Below, piece by piece: positions 1-7,087 of a DNA stretch of 37,457 nt (the first letter of the stretch is position 1; each line of letters begins with the position of its first letter). The stretch comes from Patescibacteria group bacterium. GTDB taxonomy: Bacteria; Patescibacteriota; Minisyncoccia; Phycocordibacterales; UBA9973. The notes below the pieces were generated by a model, which saw only the letters and a list, made by a program, of their open reading frames with translations, did no database searches and was not told where the DNA came from. A program made the translations under genes and the position numbers. The DNA is taken from the NCBI GenBank assembly GCA_030916965.1, contig JAUPVQ010000034.1, positions 1-37,457 of the forward strand. The letters run 5' to 3'.

Positions 1-2
1 AT

Positions 3-1463
3 TTTACCAAGTACATGAACATTGTTTCCAAAGTTGAAAAAGTCCCAGTACTCCAAATTACTCCCAAGTATCCCAATTCTCATAGCGTAGAAATCTCAGG
101 TAGTGCAACTGTTATGCCAGGTTGTTTCTATCGAGATTTCGAAGTTGCGACTCTTAAACAAGATTTACTATTGCCTTGTTATACTGCATCCAAAAGCCTT
201 AATGCAATAGGTGGAATGATTGGTAACAATAGCGCTGGGGAGAAGACACTAAATTATGGCAAGACCGAGGACTATATAAAAGAATTGCAAGTAGTTTTTG
301 CAGATGGTAGGGAATACACAGTCCGAGCTCTTAATAAAAAAGAACTGTATGCCAAAATTGCTCAAGGTGATTTCGAAGGTGATATTTACAAAAATATTTT
401 TGCTTTAATAAATGATAACAAAGATACGGTAAAAGGCGCCAAGCCAAATGTTAGCAAGAATTCTGCAGGGTATTATGTATGGAATGTTTGGGACGAAGAA
501 AAAGAGATCTTTGACCTTACCAAATTAATAGTAGGATCCCAAGGAACACTTGGAATTGTTACAAATATCACCTTGCATTTAGTAGAGGTAAAGAAGTCTT
601 CGAAATTAGTTGTAGTGTTTATGAAGGACTTGTCACACCTTGGTGAGCTTGTCGATGCAATCTTGCCATTCCATCCAGAGAGTGTCGAGAGCTATGATGA
701 CGCTACTATGAAATTGGCTATCAAATTCTTCCCAGATTTTCTCAAGAAGAAAGGGATGTGGGGTATGATCAAATTTATGTGGAGCTTCTGGCCTGAAGCA
801 TTTATGATGCTAGTCCGTGGCATGCCGAAGTTGATATTACTTGTAGAGTTTGCTGGCAATAATGAGACAGAGGTCAAAAGTGAATCAAAGAAATTAGCTC
901 AAAATTTGAAATCATTTAATTTGCCAACACGTATTACAAAAAGCAAATCAGATGCCGATAAATATTGGGATATTCGTCGAGAAAGTTTTGCACTACTACG
1001 CAAGCATATAAAAGACAAGCATACAGCTCCGTTTATCGACGATATAGTTGTTCGCCCAGAATTCTTACCAGAATTTTTGCCTAAGCTCAATGCGATTTTA
1101 AAAGAGTATCCGATTACTTATACAATTGCAGGGCACGCAGGTAATGGAAATTTCCACATCATTCCACTTATGGATTTCGCAGATGAAAATACTTCCAAGA
1201 TTATCCTTGAGCTTTCGACAAAAGTTTATGATTTAGTATTACAATACAAAGGCTCTATAACAGGTGAACACAATGACGGCATAATCCGCACACCATATTT
1301 GAAGCAAATGTATGGAGAAGAGGTGTATGGTTTATTTGAACAGATTAAAAATATATTCGATATTAGCAATATCCTAAACCCAGGCAAAAAGGTTGGGGGT
1401 AGTATACAGTATATTAGTGACCATATAATAAAAGAGTCTCATACACAGATTCCTAAAATATAA
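3..1463 (+). CDS. FAD-linked oxidase, GlcD/D-lactate dehydrogenase type (5' partial)
   Basis: Flavin-dependent oxidation of a 2-hydroxy acid such as glycolate or D-lactate is the usual role of this family. The reading frame stays open to the left window edge and the FAD-binding P-loop that opens the PCMH domain is missing, so the first ATG at 15 is probably internal. Visible are the second half of the FAD_binding_4 domain (GGMIGNNSAG near residue 66, VGSQGTLGIVT near 172) and the FAD-oxidase C-terminal domain (GHAGNGNFH near 372, GSITGEHNDG near 413, ILNPGKKVGG near the end). No Fe-S motif is present in this part. The exact substrate cannot be read from the sequence. The next gene has its own promoter. 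Confidence 0.85.
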   Translation, partial: FTKYMNIVSKVEKVPVLQITPKYPNSHSVEISGSATVMPGCFYRDFEVATLKQDLLLPCYTASKSLNAIGGMIGNNSAGEKTLNYGKTEDYIKELQVVFADGREYTVRALNKKELYAKIAQGDFEGDIYKNIFALINDNKDTVKGAKPNVSKNSAGYYVWNVWDEEKEIFDLTKLIVGSQGTLGIVTNITLHLVEVKKSSKLVVVFMKDLSHLGELVDAILPFHPESVESYDDATMKLAIKFFPDFLKKKGMWGMIKFMWSFWPEAFMMLVRGMPKLILLVEFAGNNETEVKSESKKLAQNLKSFNLPTRITKSKSDADKYWDIRRESFALLRKHIKDKHTAPFIDDIVVRPEFLPEFLPKLNAILKEYPITYTIAGHAGNGNFHIIPLMDFADENTSKIILELSTKVYDLVLQYKGSITGEHNDGIIRTPYLKQMYGEEVYGLFEQIKNIFDISNILNPGKKVGGSIQYISDHIIKESHTQIPKI

Positions 1464-1478
1464 GCCTGAATTTCTAGC

Positions 1479-1507
1479 TTGACTTTTAGCCTTTTTGGGT
1501 GTATAAT
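1479..1507 (+). promoter_or_regulatory. Sigma70-type promoter, TTGACT-N17-TATAAT
   Basis: Near-consensus -35 (1479-1484) and perfect -10 (1502-1507) separated by 17 bp. The predicted start lies near 1514, about 18 nt before the ATG at 1532. The promoter lies inside the longer ORF called from GTG 1499, which argues against that start. Confidence 0.85.
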
Positions 1508-1531
1508 ACCCATGAACTAATTATCAAAAAT

Positions 1532-1699
1532 ATGAAAGTATTTGTAAAAGATCATACACTGATCACAAATGAGGACATTCATGATTTTAATTATATTAAA
1601 CACTTCATGGCTGTATCTTTCGAGTTGGCATTATCACTAAAAAAAATGCCGAAAAAATTTGCAAACACCATGAGGCGTAAAAAACGCCTTACTAAATAA
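1532..1699 (+). CDS. 55-aa basic hypothetical protein
   Basis: Not recognised. The ORF track starts at GTG 1499, but the -10 box TATAAT lies within that extension, so ATG 1532 (MKVFVKDHTL) is preferred, giving 55 aa. The C-terminal third is strongly basic (MRRKKRLTK) and the middle could form one amphipathic helix. There is no signal peptide or cysteine motif. It is a single-gene unit: its own consensus promoter lies just upstream and a strong terminator follows directly after the stop. That isolation with a good promoter suggests a real, well-expressed small protein, possibly nucleic-acid or ribosome associated, but this is only inference from charge. Confidence 0.6.
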   Translation: MKVFVKDHTLITNEDIHDFNYIKHFMAVSFELALSLKKMPKKFANTMRRKKRLTK

Positions 1700-1700
1700 A

Positions 1701-1735
1701 AAAAATCCCGCCTTTAAAAAAGCGGGATTTTTTTA
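1701..1735 (+). terminator. Intrinsic terminator after the 55-aa gene
   Basis: Stem AAATCCCGC/GCGGGATTT with a 10-nt loop, followed by a T-run. The T-rich tail runs almost directly into the -35 of the bL25 promoter. Confidence 0.85.
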
Positions 1736-1738
1736 TAT

Positions 1739-1767
1739 TTGCCTGAAGGGCGATTTTGTGCTAGTAT
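1739..1767 (+). promoter_or_regulatory. Promoter of bL25 gene, TTGCCT-N17-TAGTAT with extended -10
   Basis: -35 TTGCCT (1739-1744), 17-bp spacer, -10 TAGTAT (1762-1767) preceded by TGC. Seven nt separate the -10 from the ATG at 1775, so the transcript should be leaderless or nearly so. The same TGTGCTAGTAT block occurs before the bL31 gene. Confidence 0.8.
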
Positions 1768-1774
1768 TGGACCT

Positions 1775-2413
1775 ATGAAAACATTAAATGCAACAATGCG
1801 AAGTAAGGCTGATAAGCTTTCAACTGTACGCCTTAACGGTATGGTTCCGGCTGTGGTCTATGGCGCTAGCATGGAGAACACACAAATCTCTGTATCTAGC
1901 ATCGAATTTATAAAAGTTTTTAAAGATGCTGGTGAGTCTAGTACAATCGTACTTGATATGGGCAAGAAAAAGGTAGATGTACTGATTCATGATGTACAAT
2001 TCGACCCTGTAAAAAGCTTCCCACTCCACATAGATTTCCTAGCTGTGGATATGAACAAGCCAGTTGAGGTTAGTATCCCTCTTGAATTTACAGGCGTAGC
2101 TCCTGCTGAGAAGTCAGGACTAGGAACACTTGTAAAAGCTCTTCACGAAGTAGAGATCAAGGCATTGCCAAAAGATCTACCACACAATTTCACTATCGAT
2201 ATATCAAGTCTTGCAACACTAGAAGACAAGATCCATGTTAGCGACATAAAAGTTGGCTCTGGTATTACAATGCTTACAGATGGCGAAGAAATTGTAGCCC
2301 TCGTAGCAGTTGTAAAAGAAGTGAAAGAAGCAGACGTAGCAGTAGATCTATCTGCTATTGAAGTTGAGAAAAAAGGTAAGAAAGAAGAAGAAGGCGGAGC
2401 TGCAGCAGAATAA
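1775..2413 (+). CDS. rplY: 50S ribosomal protein bL25 (TL5/CTC type)
   Basis: Binds 5S rRNA in the large ribosomal subunit. At 212 aa it is the long CTC/TL5 form: an N-terminal 5S-binding domain (about 1-88; typical GMVPAVVYG) and a C-terminal beta domain (about 90-180; HIDFLAVDMNKPVEVSIPL). An acidic/lysine tail (KKGKKEEEGGAAAE) follows. The track starts at TTG 1739, which lies in the promoter's -35. ATG 1775 matches the family N-terminus (MKTLNATMR). The gene sits alone between two terminators. Confidence 0.95.
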   Translation: MKTLNATMRSKADKLSTVRLNGMVPAVVYGASMENTQISVSSIEFIKVFKDAGESSTIVLDMGKKKVDVLIHDVQFDPVKSFPLHIDFLAVDMNKPVEVSIPLEFTGVAPAEKSGLGTLVKALHEVEIKALPKDLPHNFTIDISSLATLEDKIHVSDIKVGSGITMLTDGEEIVALVAVVKEVKEADVAVDLSAIEVEKKGKKEEEGGAAAE

Positions 2414-2426
2414 TATTATTGATATT

Positions 2427-2468
2427 AAAAAATATCCCCAACCAAGTACTGGTAGGGGATATTTTTGT
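2427..2468 (+). terminator. Intrinsic terminator after rplY
   Basis: Twelve-bp stem AAAAATATCCCC/GGGGATATTTTT (2428-2439 with 2455-2466). The loop can itself pair (ACCA/TGGT). Confidence 0.85.
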
Positions 2469-2490
2469 ATAAAATGAGGCCCAAATATGG

Positions 2491-2496
2491 TATAAT
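2491..2496 (+). promoter_or_regulatory. -10 box TATAAT, leaderless arrangement
   Basis: TGG-TATAAT followed by six nt and the ATG at 2503; the predicted transcription start is the A of ATG. The -35 is poor. Confidence 0.75.
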
Positions 2497-2502
2497 AGAG
2501 CC

Positions 2503-3924
2503 ATGAGTTTATTCAAACGCAGTATTGTTTTTTCTTTTATATTGATTTTGACTTTTGGTTTCAATCCTCTTGTTTTTGCCGTTGAAAACCAGCAATTACA
2601 AATGGCTCAGTCAGACAAAGCAAAGCTCGAAGCAGAATTGTCTAACCTAGAACGCGAAATAGCTCAAAAGCAAAAGGAACTTGAAGGTCAAAAAGGCCAA
2701 TCAGTATCTTTATCACGAGATATTTCTATATTAACGACCGAGATTAACAAGTCTAAATTAAACATTCAAGCCAAAAATCTTACAATCAAAAAGTTGGGTG
2801 GCGAAATAGTAGACAAAAACAAAAAAATCCAAAGCCTAACAGAGAAAATAGAATTAGAAAAGCAATCTCTTGCCCAATTGATCCGCAAAGATCGCGAACT
2901 TGATGATATGCAAATTTTATCTTTAGCATTATCTCGTACTAGTATCTCTGAAATGTATGGCGACGTACAAAACTTTTCTTCTATTAAAAATGCTGTAAAA
3001 AATTCAGTTGATGCAATCCGTGGTGTGCGTACAGAGACTCAAACAGAGAAAAAAACCTTGGAAGAAAAAAAGAACAAAGAAACAGATGTCAAAGTCCAAT
3101 TAGAAAATGAGAAAAAGAGAGTAGAACAAAACGAAGCCGATAAAAAGAAATTACTTTCGATAAGTAAAAATAAAGAATCTGAATACCAAAAGGTTCTAGC
3201 AGACAAAGCTAAACGCAAGGCCCAAATCCTTTCTGCCTTGTTTAATCTGCGTGATACTGGTGCTATTCCATTTGGTAGAGCTCTTGATTATGCCAATGAA
3301 GCATCCAAAGTAACTGGTGTAAGACCTGCATTTATTCTAGCCATCCTTACTCAAGAAAGTAATTTGGGAACAGATCAAGGGTCTTGTTTGGTGACAGACA
3401 TGAAAACAGGCGAGGGAATGAGCTCTAGAACAAAAAAAGTATTTAAGAATGTTATGGCACCAATGCGTTTCAATAATGTGGATAAAGGTGATATAAAATA
3501 TTTTTTACAAATTACATCAGAGCTTGGTCGTGATCCATACAAGACTCTAATATCTTGTCCTATTGGTGGAGTAGGCTGGGGTGGGGCAATGGGTCCTTCA
3601 CAGTTCATCCCTTCAACTTGGGTTGGAATGAGGGGCAAGGTCGCAAAAGCTTTAGGTAAGACTAGCGCTGATCCATGGATTGCTCGAGATGCTTTTTTTG
3701 CTTCTGCTATTTTTCTAGGTGATTTGGGTGCTAGTAGTGGCGGGTATACGGCTGAATGGAACGCAGCTTGTAAATACTATTCTGGTGGCAAGTGTCCAAC
3801 TGTACTAAAAACAGATACAGAAAATGAAAAAAAACGTAAGTCTAATATTATTGCTTATGGAAATCAAGTTATGGCTAGAATTACTAAGATCCAGACTACT
3901 ATGATCGACCCTTTGCAAAACTAG
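2503..3924 (+). CDS. Secreted coiled-coil lytic murein transglycosylase, MltB-like
   Basis: Probably cleaves the MurNAc-GlcNAc bond of peptidoglycan outside the membrane. Residues 1-27 form a signal peptide ending near VFAVE. About 30-245 is a long charged coiled coil resembling the EnvC/CwlO-type N-terminus of cell-division hydrolases. About 250-465 is a transglycosylase domain of the MltB/GH103 type, with catalytic Glu285 in ILTQESNLG and the typical GAMGPSQFIPSTW near 360-372. Cysteines at SCLVTD, ISCPIG and ACKYY could form disulfides. The combination of coiled coil and transglycosylase suggests a septal or envelope-remodelling role. Its leaderless promoter sits directly before the ATG. 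No terminator is seen before rpmE. Confidence 0.85.
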   Translation: MSLFKRSIVFSFILILTFGFNPLVFAVENQQLQMAQSDKAKLEAELSNLEREIAQKQKELEGQKGQSVSLSRDISILTTEINKSKLNIQAKNLTIKKLGGEIVDKNKKIQSLTEKIELEKQSLAQLIRKDRELDDMQILSLALSRTSISEMYGDVQNFSSIKNAVKNSVDAIRGVRTETQTEKKTLEEKKNKETDVKVQLENEKKRVEQNEADKKKLLSISKNKESEYQKVLADKAKRKAQILSALFNLRDTGAIPFGRALDYANEASKVTGVRPAFILAILTQESNLGTDQGSCLVTDMKTGEGMSSRTKKVFKNVMAPMRFNNVDKGDIKYFLQITSELGRDPYKTLISCPIGGVGWGGAMGPSQFIPSTWVGMRGKVAKALGKTSADPWIARDAFFASAIFLGDLGASSGGYTAEWNAACKYYSGGKCPTVLKTDTENEKKRKSNIIAYGNQVMARITKIQTTMIDPLQN

Positions 3925-3941
3925 GAATTCTGTGCTAGTAT
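3913..3941 (+). promoter_or_regulatory. Promoter of bL31 gene, TTGCAA-N17-TAGTAT
   Basis: -35 TTGCAA (3913-3918) lies in the end of the preceding gene; -10 TAGTAT (3936-3941) carries extended TGC. Nine nt lie between the -10 and ATG 3951, so the leader is at most two or three nt. Confidence 0.8.
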
Positions 3942-3950
3942 AAGCCCTAT

Positions 3951-4169
3951 ATGAAAAAAGAAATTCACCCAAAATACAATGTAAATTCAGAGGTAAATTG
4001 CGCTTGTGGCGCCAAGTTTACTGTTGGCTCTACTATGGAGACAATAAATGTTGAAATCTGTAGCCAATGTCACCCTTTCTATACAGGTAATGAAAAGGTT
4101 CTAGATACTGCTGGACGTGTAGATCGTTTCAAGAAGCGCGCAGCTTTGGTTACAAAAACAAAGAAGTAA
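3951..4169 (+). CDS. rpmE: 50S ribosomal protein bL31
   Basis: Bridges the large and small ribosomal subunits. At 72 aa it has the family size. It shows HPKY at the N-terminus, the zinc ligands CACG and EICSQCHPFY (the C+ zinc-binding form) and the family end DTAGRVDRFKKR. The extra tail (AALVTKTKK) is short and basic. Its promoter resembles that of rplY, pointing to parallel control of the two ribosomal protein genes. An unusual structured element follows the stop. Confidence 0.96.
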   Translation: MKKEIHPKYNVNSEVNCACGAKFTVGSTMETINVEICSQCHPFYTGNEKVLDTAGRVDRFKKRAALVTKTKK

Positions 4170-4173
4170 GTAG

Positions 4174-4293
4174 AAAAATTCTTAAATAAACTCTCCCCAG
4201 AGGGTACTCAAATTTTTTGGTAAAAATTTGCTCAGTTCTCCGGCCGTCGCCGTGCGAAGCCCCTCTGGAAAGATTTATTTAGGAATTTTTTTT
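4174..4293 (+). ncRNA. Branched structured RNA element between rpmE and prfA (terminator-like)
   Basis: About 120 nt that can fold as a branched structure. The outer stem pairs 4174-4190 with 4274-4290 (AAAAATTC/GAATTTTT plus the rest, one G.U). The second stem is CCAGAGGG/CCCTCTGG (4197-4204 with 4261-4268). Inside are a 9-bp hairpin (4209-4230, TGGT loop) and a GC-rich hairpin CGGC/GCCG (4241-4252). The 3' end is a run of eight T, so it could end transcripts. The core is far more GC-rich than its surroundings. It may be an elaborate terminator, a small RNA or a mobile palindromic element; I do not recognise the family. Confidence 0.5.
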
Positions 4294-4307
4294 ATAGCGT
4301 TTCGTAG

Positions 4308-4313
4308 TATAAT
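4308..4313 (+). promoter_or_regulatory. -10 box TATAAT, leaderless arrangement
   Basis: TATAAT ends six nt before the prfA ATG at 4320; the spacer region overlaps the tail of the upstream structured element. Confidence 0.75.
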
Positions 4314-4319
4314 AAACAT

Positions 4320-5297
4320 ATGAATTTCGACTTAGAAGAACTAAAAAAGAATCACAAGACAAGCTATCTCGCAGGTGAATACGAGCATCTTTTGCGTGAG
4401 GAAGAGAAGGTAAACAAAATGATAGAAGAGGATGAAAGTCTGCGTGAATTGGCAGTAGAAGAATTGCAGAATATTACATTTCAAAAAGAAGCAATAGAAA
4501 GGCAGTTGGAAGAAATTAGCAAGAAAGACAAAGAGGAAGAGGAATTCCCAAATGAAATAATCTTGGAAGTTCGCGCAGGTGCAGGTGGAGACGAAGCGTC
4601 ACTTTTCGCATGGGAGCTTGCTCATATGTATGATAGGTATGCCGAGGACAAGGGTTGGTCTTGGAAGATACTTGATGAATCCAAAAACGAAGTTGGTGGT
4701 TACAAAGAAGCAAGTTTTGAAATCCGTGGCAAAGATGTATACAGAGAATTGCGGTACGAGACAGGTGTGCACCGTGTACAACGTGTGCCAGCTACAGAGA
4801 AGAATGGACGTATCCATACATCGACAGCATCTGTTGCTGTGCTTCCAATGCGCAAAAAGGTAAGTTTCGTGATTAATCCCGCAGATTTGGAAATGGAATA
4901 TTCACGTAGTGGTGGTGCAGGGGGACAAAATGTGAACAAGGTGGAGACTGCTGTGCGTTTGATTCACAAGCCCACAGGTATCGATGTACGCTGTACTACA
5001 GAGCGTAGCCAGCTTGGTAACCGCGAGAAGGCGATGGAGATATTGCTTTCCAAATTGCAATTACAGAAAGACGAAGAAGAGGCCAAGAAATATTCTGCAG
5101 ACAGAAAAAATCAGATTGGAACAGGGGACCGAAGCGAGAAGATTCGTACTTACAACTTCCCTCAAGACCGCGTCACTGATCACCGTATCCGCCAATCTTG
5201 GTCCAATATTCCAGGCCTAATGGAGGGCAAAATCACCAAAATAATCGAAGCACTATCAGAGGGTGTAGTAGGCGACGCCGAATCAGAAGAAGAATAA
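4320..5297 (+). CDS. prfA: Peptide chain release factor 1
   Basis: Recognises UAA and UAG stop codons in the ribosomal A site and triggers peptide release. The decoding tripeptide is P157-A158-T159 ([10 protein letters not shown]), the RF1 type and not the SPF of RF2. The catalytic G201-G202-Q203 lies in [16 protein letters not shown]. At 325 aa it is about 35 aa shorter than the E. coli protein, the loss being in the N-terminal helical domain. The codon choice fits the window: nearly all stops are TAA or TAG. It sits alone with its own leaderless promoter. Confidence 0.97.
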   Translation: MNFDLEELKKNHKTSYLAGEYEHLLREEEKVNKMIEEDESLRELAVEELQNITFQKEAIERQLEEISKKDKEEEEFPNEIILEVRAGAGGDEASLFAWELAHMYDRYAEDKGWSWKILDESKNEVGGYKEASFEIRGKDVYRELRYETGVHRVQRVPATEKNGRIHTSTASVAVLPMRKKVSFVINPADLEMEYSRSGGAGGQNVNKVETAVRLIHKPTGIDVRCTTERSQLGNREKAMEILLSKLQLQKDEEEAKKYSADRKNQIGTGDRSEKIRTYNFPQDRVTDHRIRQSWSNIPGLMEGKITKIIEALSEGVVGDAESEEE

Positions 5298-5507
5298 AAT
5301 TGTGCAATCATAATTGACATCTTGTCAAGATGTATATTTGCATTGTATTATGGTATATTTTTCAACAGTAGTTTGACTATGTTTTGGTATTTGTTTCATT
5401 TTCGTTGTTTAAACATTGAGAATGTAAATGAAAATCGGCTAGCGATTACATTTATAAATTAGTTATCTTCATCTTTGATATAAACACGATGTATCTTATA
5501 TGAAGCG
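5298..5507 (+). other. AT-rich intergenic region with small inverted repeats
   Basis: Holds a perfect 7-bp inverted repeat ACATCTT/AAGATGT (5317-5333), an 8-bp repeat TTTCATTT/AAATGAAA (5394-5401 with 5426-5433) around ACATT/AATGT, and a possible TGG-TATATT -10 at 5354-5359. A 27-codon ORF from 5379 has no supporting signals. No defined RNA is recognised. Confidence 0.4.
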
Positions 5508-5513
5508 TATATT
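5508..5513 (+). promoter_or_regulatory. -10-like TATATT, leaderless arrangement
   Basis: TATATT ends six nt before ATG 5520, repeating the spacing seen at other genes in the window. Confidence 0.55.
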
Positions 5514-5519
5514 GTCAAT

Positions 5520-5780
5520 ATGGCAAAAAAATTATACGTTGGTGGTCTTCCTTACAAGACTACTAATGACGAGCTCAAAGCTCACTTTGAAGCGGCAGGT
5601 CCTGTCGAATCAGCAACTATTATCATGGATAAGATGACAAACCGATCAAAAGGTTTTGGATTCGTAGAAATGACAAATGATGCAGACGCAGATAATGCTG
5701 TCTCAATGTTTAACGGCAAAGATTTCGATGGTCGAAATCTAACTGTGAACGAAGCACGCCCAATGGCTCCACGAGCATAA
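5520..5780 (+). CDS. Single-RRM RNA-binding protein
   Basis: An 86-aa protein made of one RNA recognition motif, like the small Rbp proteins of cyanobacteria that bind RNA and often respond to cold. RNP2 is LYVGGL (residues 5-10) and RNP1 is KGFGFVEM (about 43-50), each with the aromatic positions that stack on RNA. The usual Gly-rich tail is replaced by a short ARPMAPRA end. It is monocistronic: a 210-bp AT-rich region lies upstream and an 18-bp perfect terminator hairpin downstream. The RNA targets cannot be told from sequence. Confidence 0.93.
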   Translation: MAKKLYVGGLPYKTTNDELKAHFEAAGPVESATIIMDKMTNRSKGFGFVEMTNDADADNAVSMFNGKDFDGRNLTVNEARPMAPRA

Positions 5781-5782
5781 GG

Positions 5783-5822
5783 CAACAAAAAATACCCCGA
5801 GAAATCGGGGTATTTTTTGTTG
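5783..5822 (+). terminator. Perfect 18-bp terminator hairpin with GAAA loop
   Basis: Arms 5783-5800 and 5805-5822 are exact reverse complements with a GAAA (GNRA) tetraloop. A-tract and T-tract flank the GC core symmetrically, so it can act in both directions. Confidence 0.92.
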
Positions 5823-5865
5823 ACAAATAGTATATAGAGTATAGACTAAAAGAAAAAAAAGAACT

Positions 5866-6471
5866 ATGGAAAATTTTATAGAAAAACGATCACTAAAGGT
5901 AGATCTTACAGCCCACCAATTTTTATCAATTGAGGATAAGTTTGAAAAAAATGATGCCAAAACTATAAAAATAGTTGACGAGTATTATGATTCTAAAACA
6001 TTACATTTACTGAAAAGTGGTTCAAGTTTTAAAATCAGAGAATATTTTGATTCAGATTTTGACCACCCTGTATCCAAGCTTTCATTGGTTAAACATGAGG
6101 ATAAGGATATAAAAATGTATTTTTCGCATTCGCCATTGTGCATAGATGATCGAAACCATTTTTATGCTGGATTTATTCCTGAAGGTCAACTTAAAGATGA
6201 GTTATATAAATTAACTTATCAGAATGAAGTTTCTCCGATCGGTAAAGTTCAAATTACCAGAAAACTTATTGTCGATCATAATTCTATAAAGAAATTAGAT
6301 ATAAATTCTTTTGGATCAGATATTGAAAGTTATTCAATAACATTCGAGGAGACAAACGGCTTATATTCTCTGTTAGATTTCAGTAATATTTTAACAGAGA
6401 ATAATGTTAAATATTCACAACCTATCACGAATTACAAGAGGATTGTGAAATGTTGTTCTATTAATTCTTAA
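5866..6471 (+). CDS. CYTH-like (triphosphate tunnel) domain protein, tentative
   Basis: A 201-aa cytoplasmic protein without signal peptide or membrane segment. The N-terminal half resembles CYTH/VTC domains, which bind triphosphates or polyphosphate in a beta tunnel: EKRSLKVDL at the start, then VDEYYDSKTLHLLKSGSSFKIRE (like the family's YYDT..L...G..LRIR) and a lysine-bearing strand SKLSLVKHE. The later SYSITFEETNGL would supply another acidic strand. The first ExExK signature is imperfect, so catalysis is uncertain. The coding sequence is more AT-rich than its neighbours. The ATG follows an A-rich leader; a 14-bp terminator lies downstream. It could equally be an unrelated beta-rich protein. 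Confidence 0.5.
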   Translation: MENFIEKRSLKVDLTAHQFLSIEDKFEKNDAKTIKIVDEYYDSKTLHLLKSGSSFKIREYFDSDFDHPVSKLSLVKHEDKDIKMYFSHSPLCIDDRNHFYAGFIPEGQLKDELYKLTYQNEVSPIGKVQITRKLIVDHNSIKKLDINSFGSDIESYSITFEETNGLYSLLDFSNILTENNVKYSQPITNYKRIVKCCSINS

Positions 6472-6487
6472 ATTAATTCTTAAAATT

Positions 6488-6520
6488 AAAAAAACGGACT
6501 TTATATAAGTTCGTTTTTTT
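6488..6520 (+). terminator. Intrinsic terminator
   Basis: Fourteen-bp stem (one G.U pair) AAAAAAACGGACTT/AAGTTCGTTTTTTT with a 5-nt loop and T-run. Confidence 0.85.
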
Positions 6521-6555
6521 ATTGTGGGCAAGTTGTATTTTGTGGTCACACATGA

Positions 6556-6581
6556 GAAAACCTGCCGAAGGGCAGGTTTTC
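6556..6581 (-). terminator. Terminator of the tRNA gene (minus strand)
   Basis: Perfect 11-bp hairpin GAAAACCTGCC/GGCAGGTTTTC just past the tRNA 3' end when read on the minus strand, followed by TTTTCTC. It may also act on the + strand. Confidence 0.7.
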
Positions 6582-6590
6582 TTTATTTAG

Positions 6591-6662
6591 TGAGCGTGGA
6601 TGGAATCGGACCATCGACCTCTGTCTTATCAGGACAGCGTTCTACCACTGAACTACACGCTC
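6591..6662 (-). tRNA. tRNA-Ile (GAU anticodon)
   Basis: A full 72-nt cloverleaf on the minus strand. The acceptor stem is GAGCGTG/CACGCTC with discriminator A, the D-arm GTTC/GAAC has a 7-nt loop, the anticodon stem CTGTC/GACAG holds loop CTGATAA, and the T-stem is GATGG/CCATC. The anticodon is therefore GAT, reading AUC/AUU isoleucine codons. CCA is not encoded. The T-loop is TCCGATT, where nearly all tRNAs have TTCGANN; position 55 is C instead of U. It is the only minus-strand gene in the window. Confidence 0.9.
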
Positions 6663-6743
6663 ATATTAACTTAGGTTTTACCAACAACTACACTCTCTAT
6701 ATAAAGACCTTACTTTACAAAATCTAAATAAGTAAGAATACTA

Positions 6744-6802
6744 TAGCAAAAACTAGCAAATATCGCAATTATTTGCTATATTGATGTCAGGCAAAGATTG
6801 CC
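6744..6802 (+). promoter_or_regulatory. Upstream region of the ATP synthase operon: promoter and inverted repeats
   Basis: A 9-bp inverted repeat TAGCAAATA/TATTTGCTA (6754-6762 with 6770-6778) lies just before a -10-like TATATT (6777-6782), with an extra direct copy TAGCAAA at 6744. A small hairpin GGCAA/TTGCC (6790-6802) would lie in the leader before ATG 6815. It is a plausible operator, but no regulator is known. Confidence 0.45.
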
Positions 6803-6814
6803 CTTTTGTTATTT

Positions 6815-7087
6815 ATGAAAGAAAATATTAACACAAAACAAGCATGGTGGATGCCAGCATTGGTACTTTTTATTCGGATGTCATTCTGGATAGCAGGGCC
6901 TATTGTTATAGCTTTGTTTGTTGGTAAGTATTTTGACAAGCGATTTAATTCTGAACCCAAAATTTTCATACTTTCTACCGTAATAGCATTTTTAATATCA
7001 GTGATTTCAATTGTAAGAATTTCAAAAAAGTATATCGAAAAATTAGAAAAAGAAGCAAGAGAAAAAAATGTCAACAACAATCAATAA
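6815..7087 (+). CDS. atpI: AtpI/AtpZ-type ATP synthase accessory protein
   Basis: A 90-aa membrane protein with two transmembrane helices (about 10-36 and 48-70) and a charged C-terminal tail. This family (AtpI/AtpZ) heads many atp operons and helps assemble the c-ring or handles Mg2+. The loop VGKYFDKRFNSEPKIF matches the family's G..LD..F.T.P.F motif. The TTG start at 6806 is possible, but ATG 6815 is preferred. The coding region overlaps atpB by 20 nt, which suggests translational coupling. There is no Shine-Dalgarno sequence before the ATG. Confidence 0.8.
   Translation: MKENINTKQAWWMPALVLFIRMSFWIAGPIVIALFVGKYFDKRFNSEPKIFILSTVIAFLISVISIVRISKKYIEKLEKEAREKNVNNNQ

Noticed and set aside
1499-1531. 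GTG start for the small gene at 1532
   Set aside because: The extension contains the perfect -10 box of its own promoter.
6524-6727. 67-aa + strand ORF in the track
   Set aside because: It runs through the antisense of the tRNA-Ile gene and its terminator and has no promoter or family likeness.
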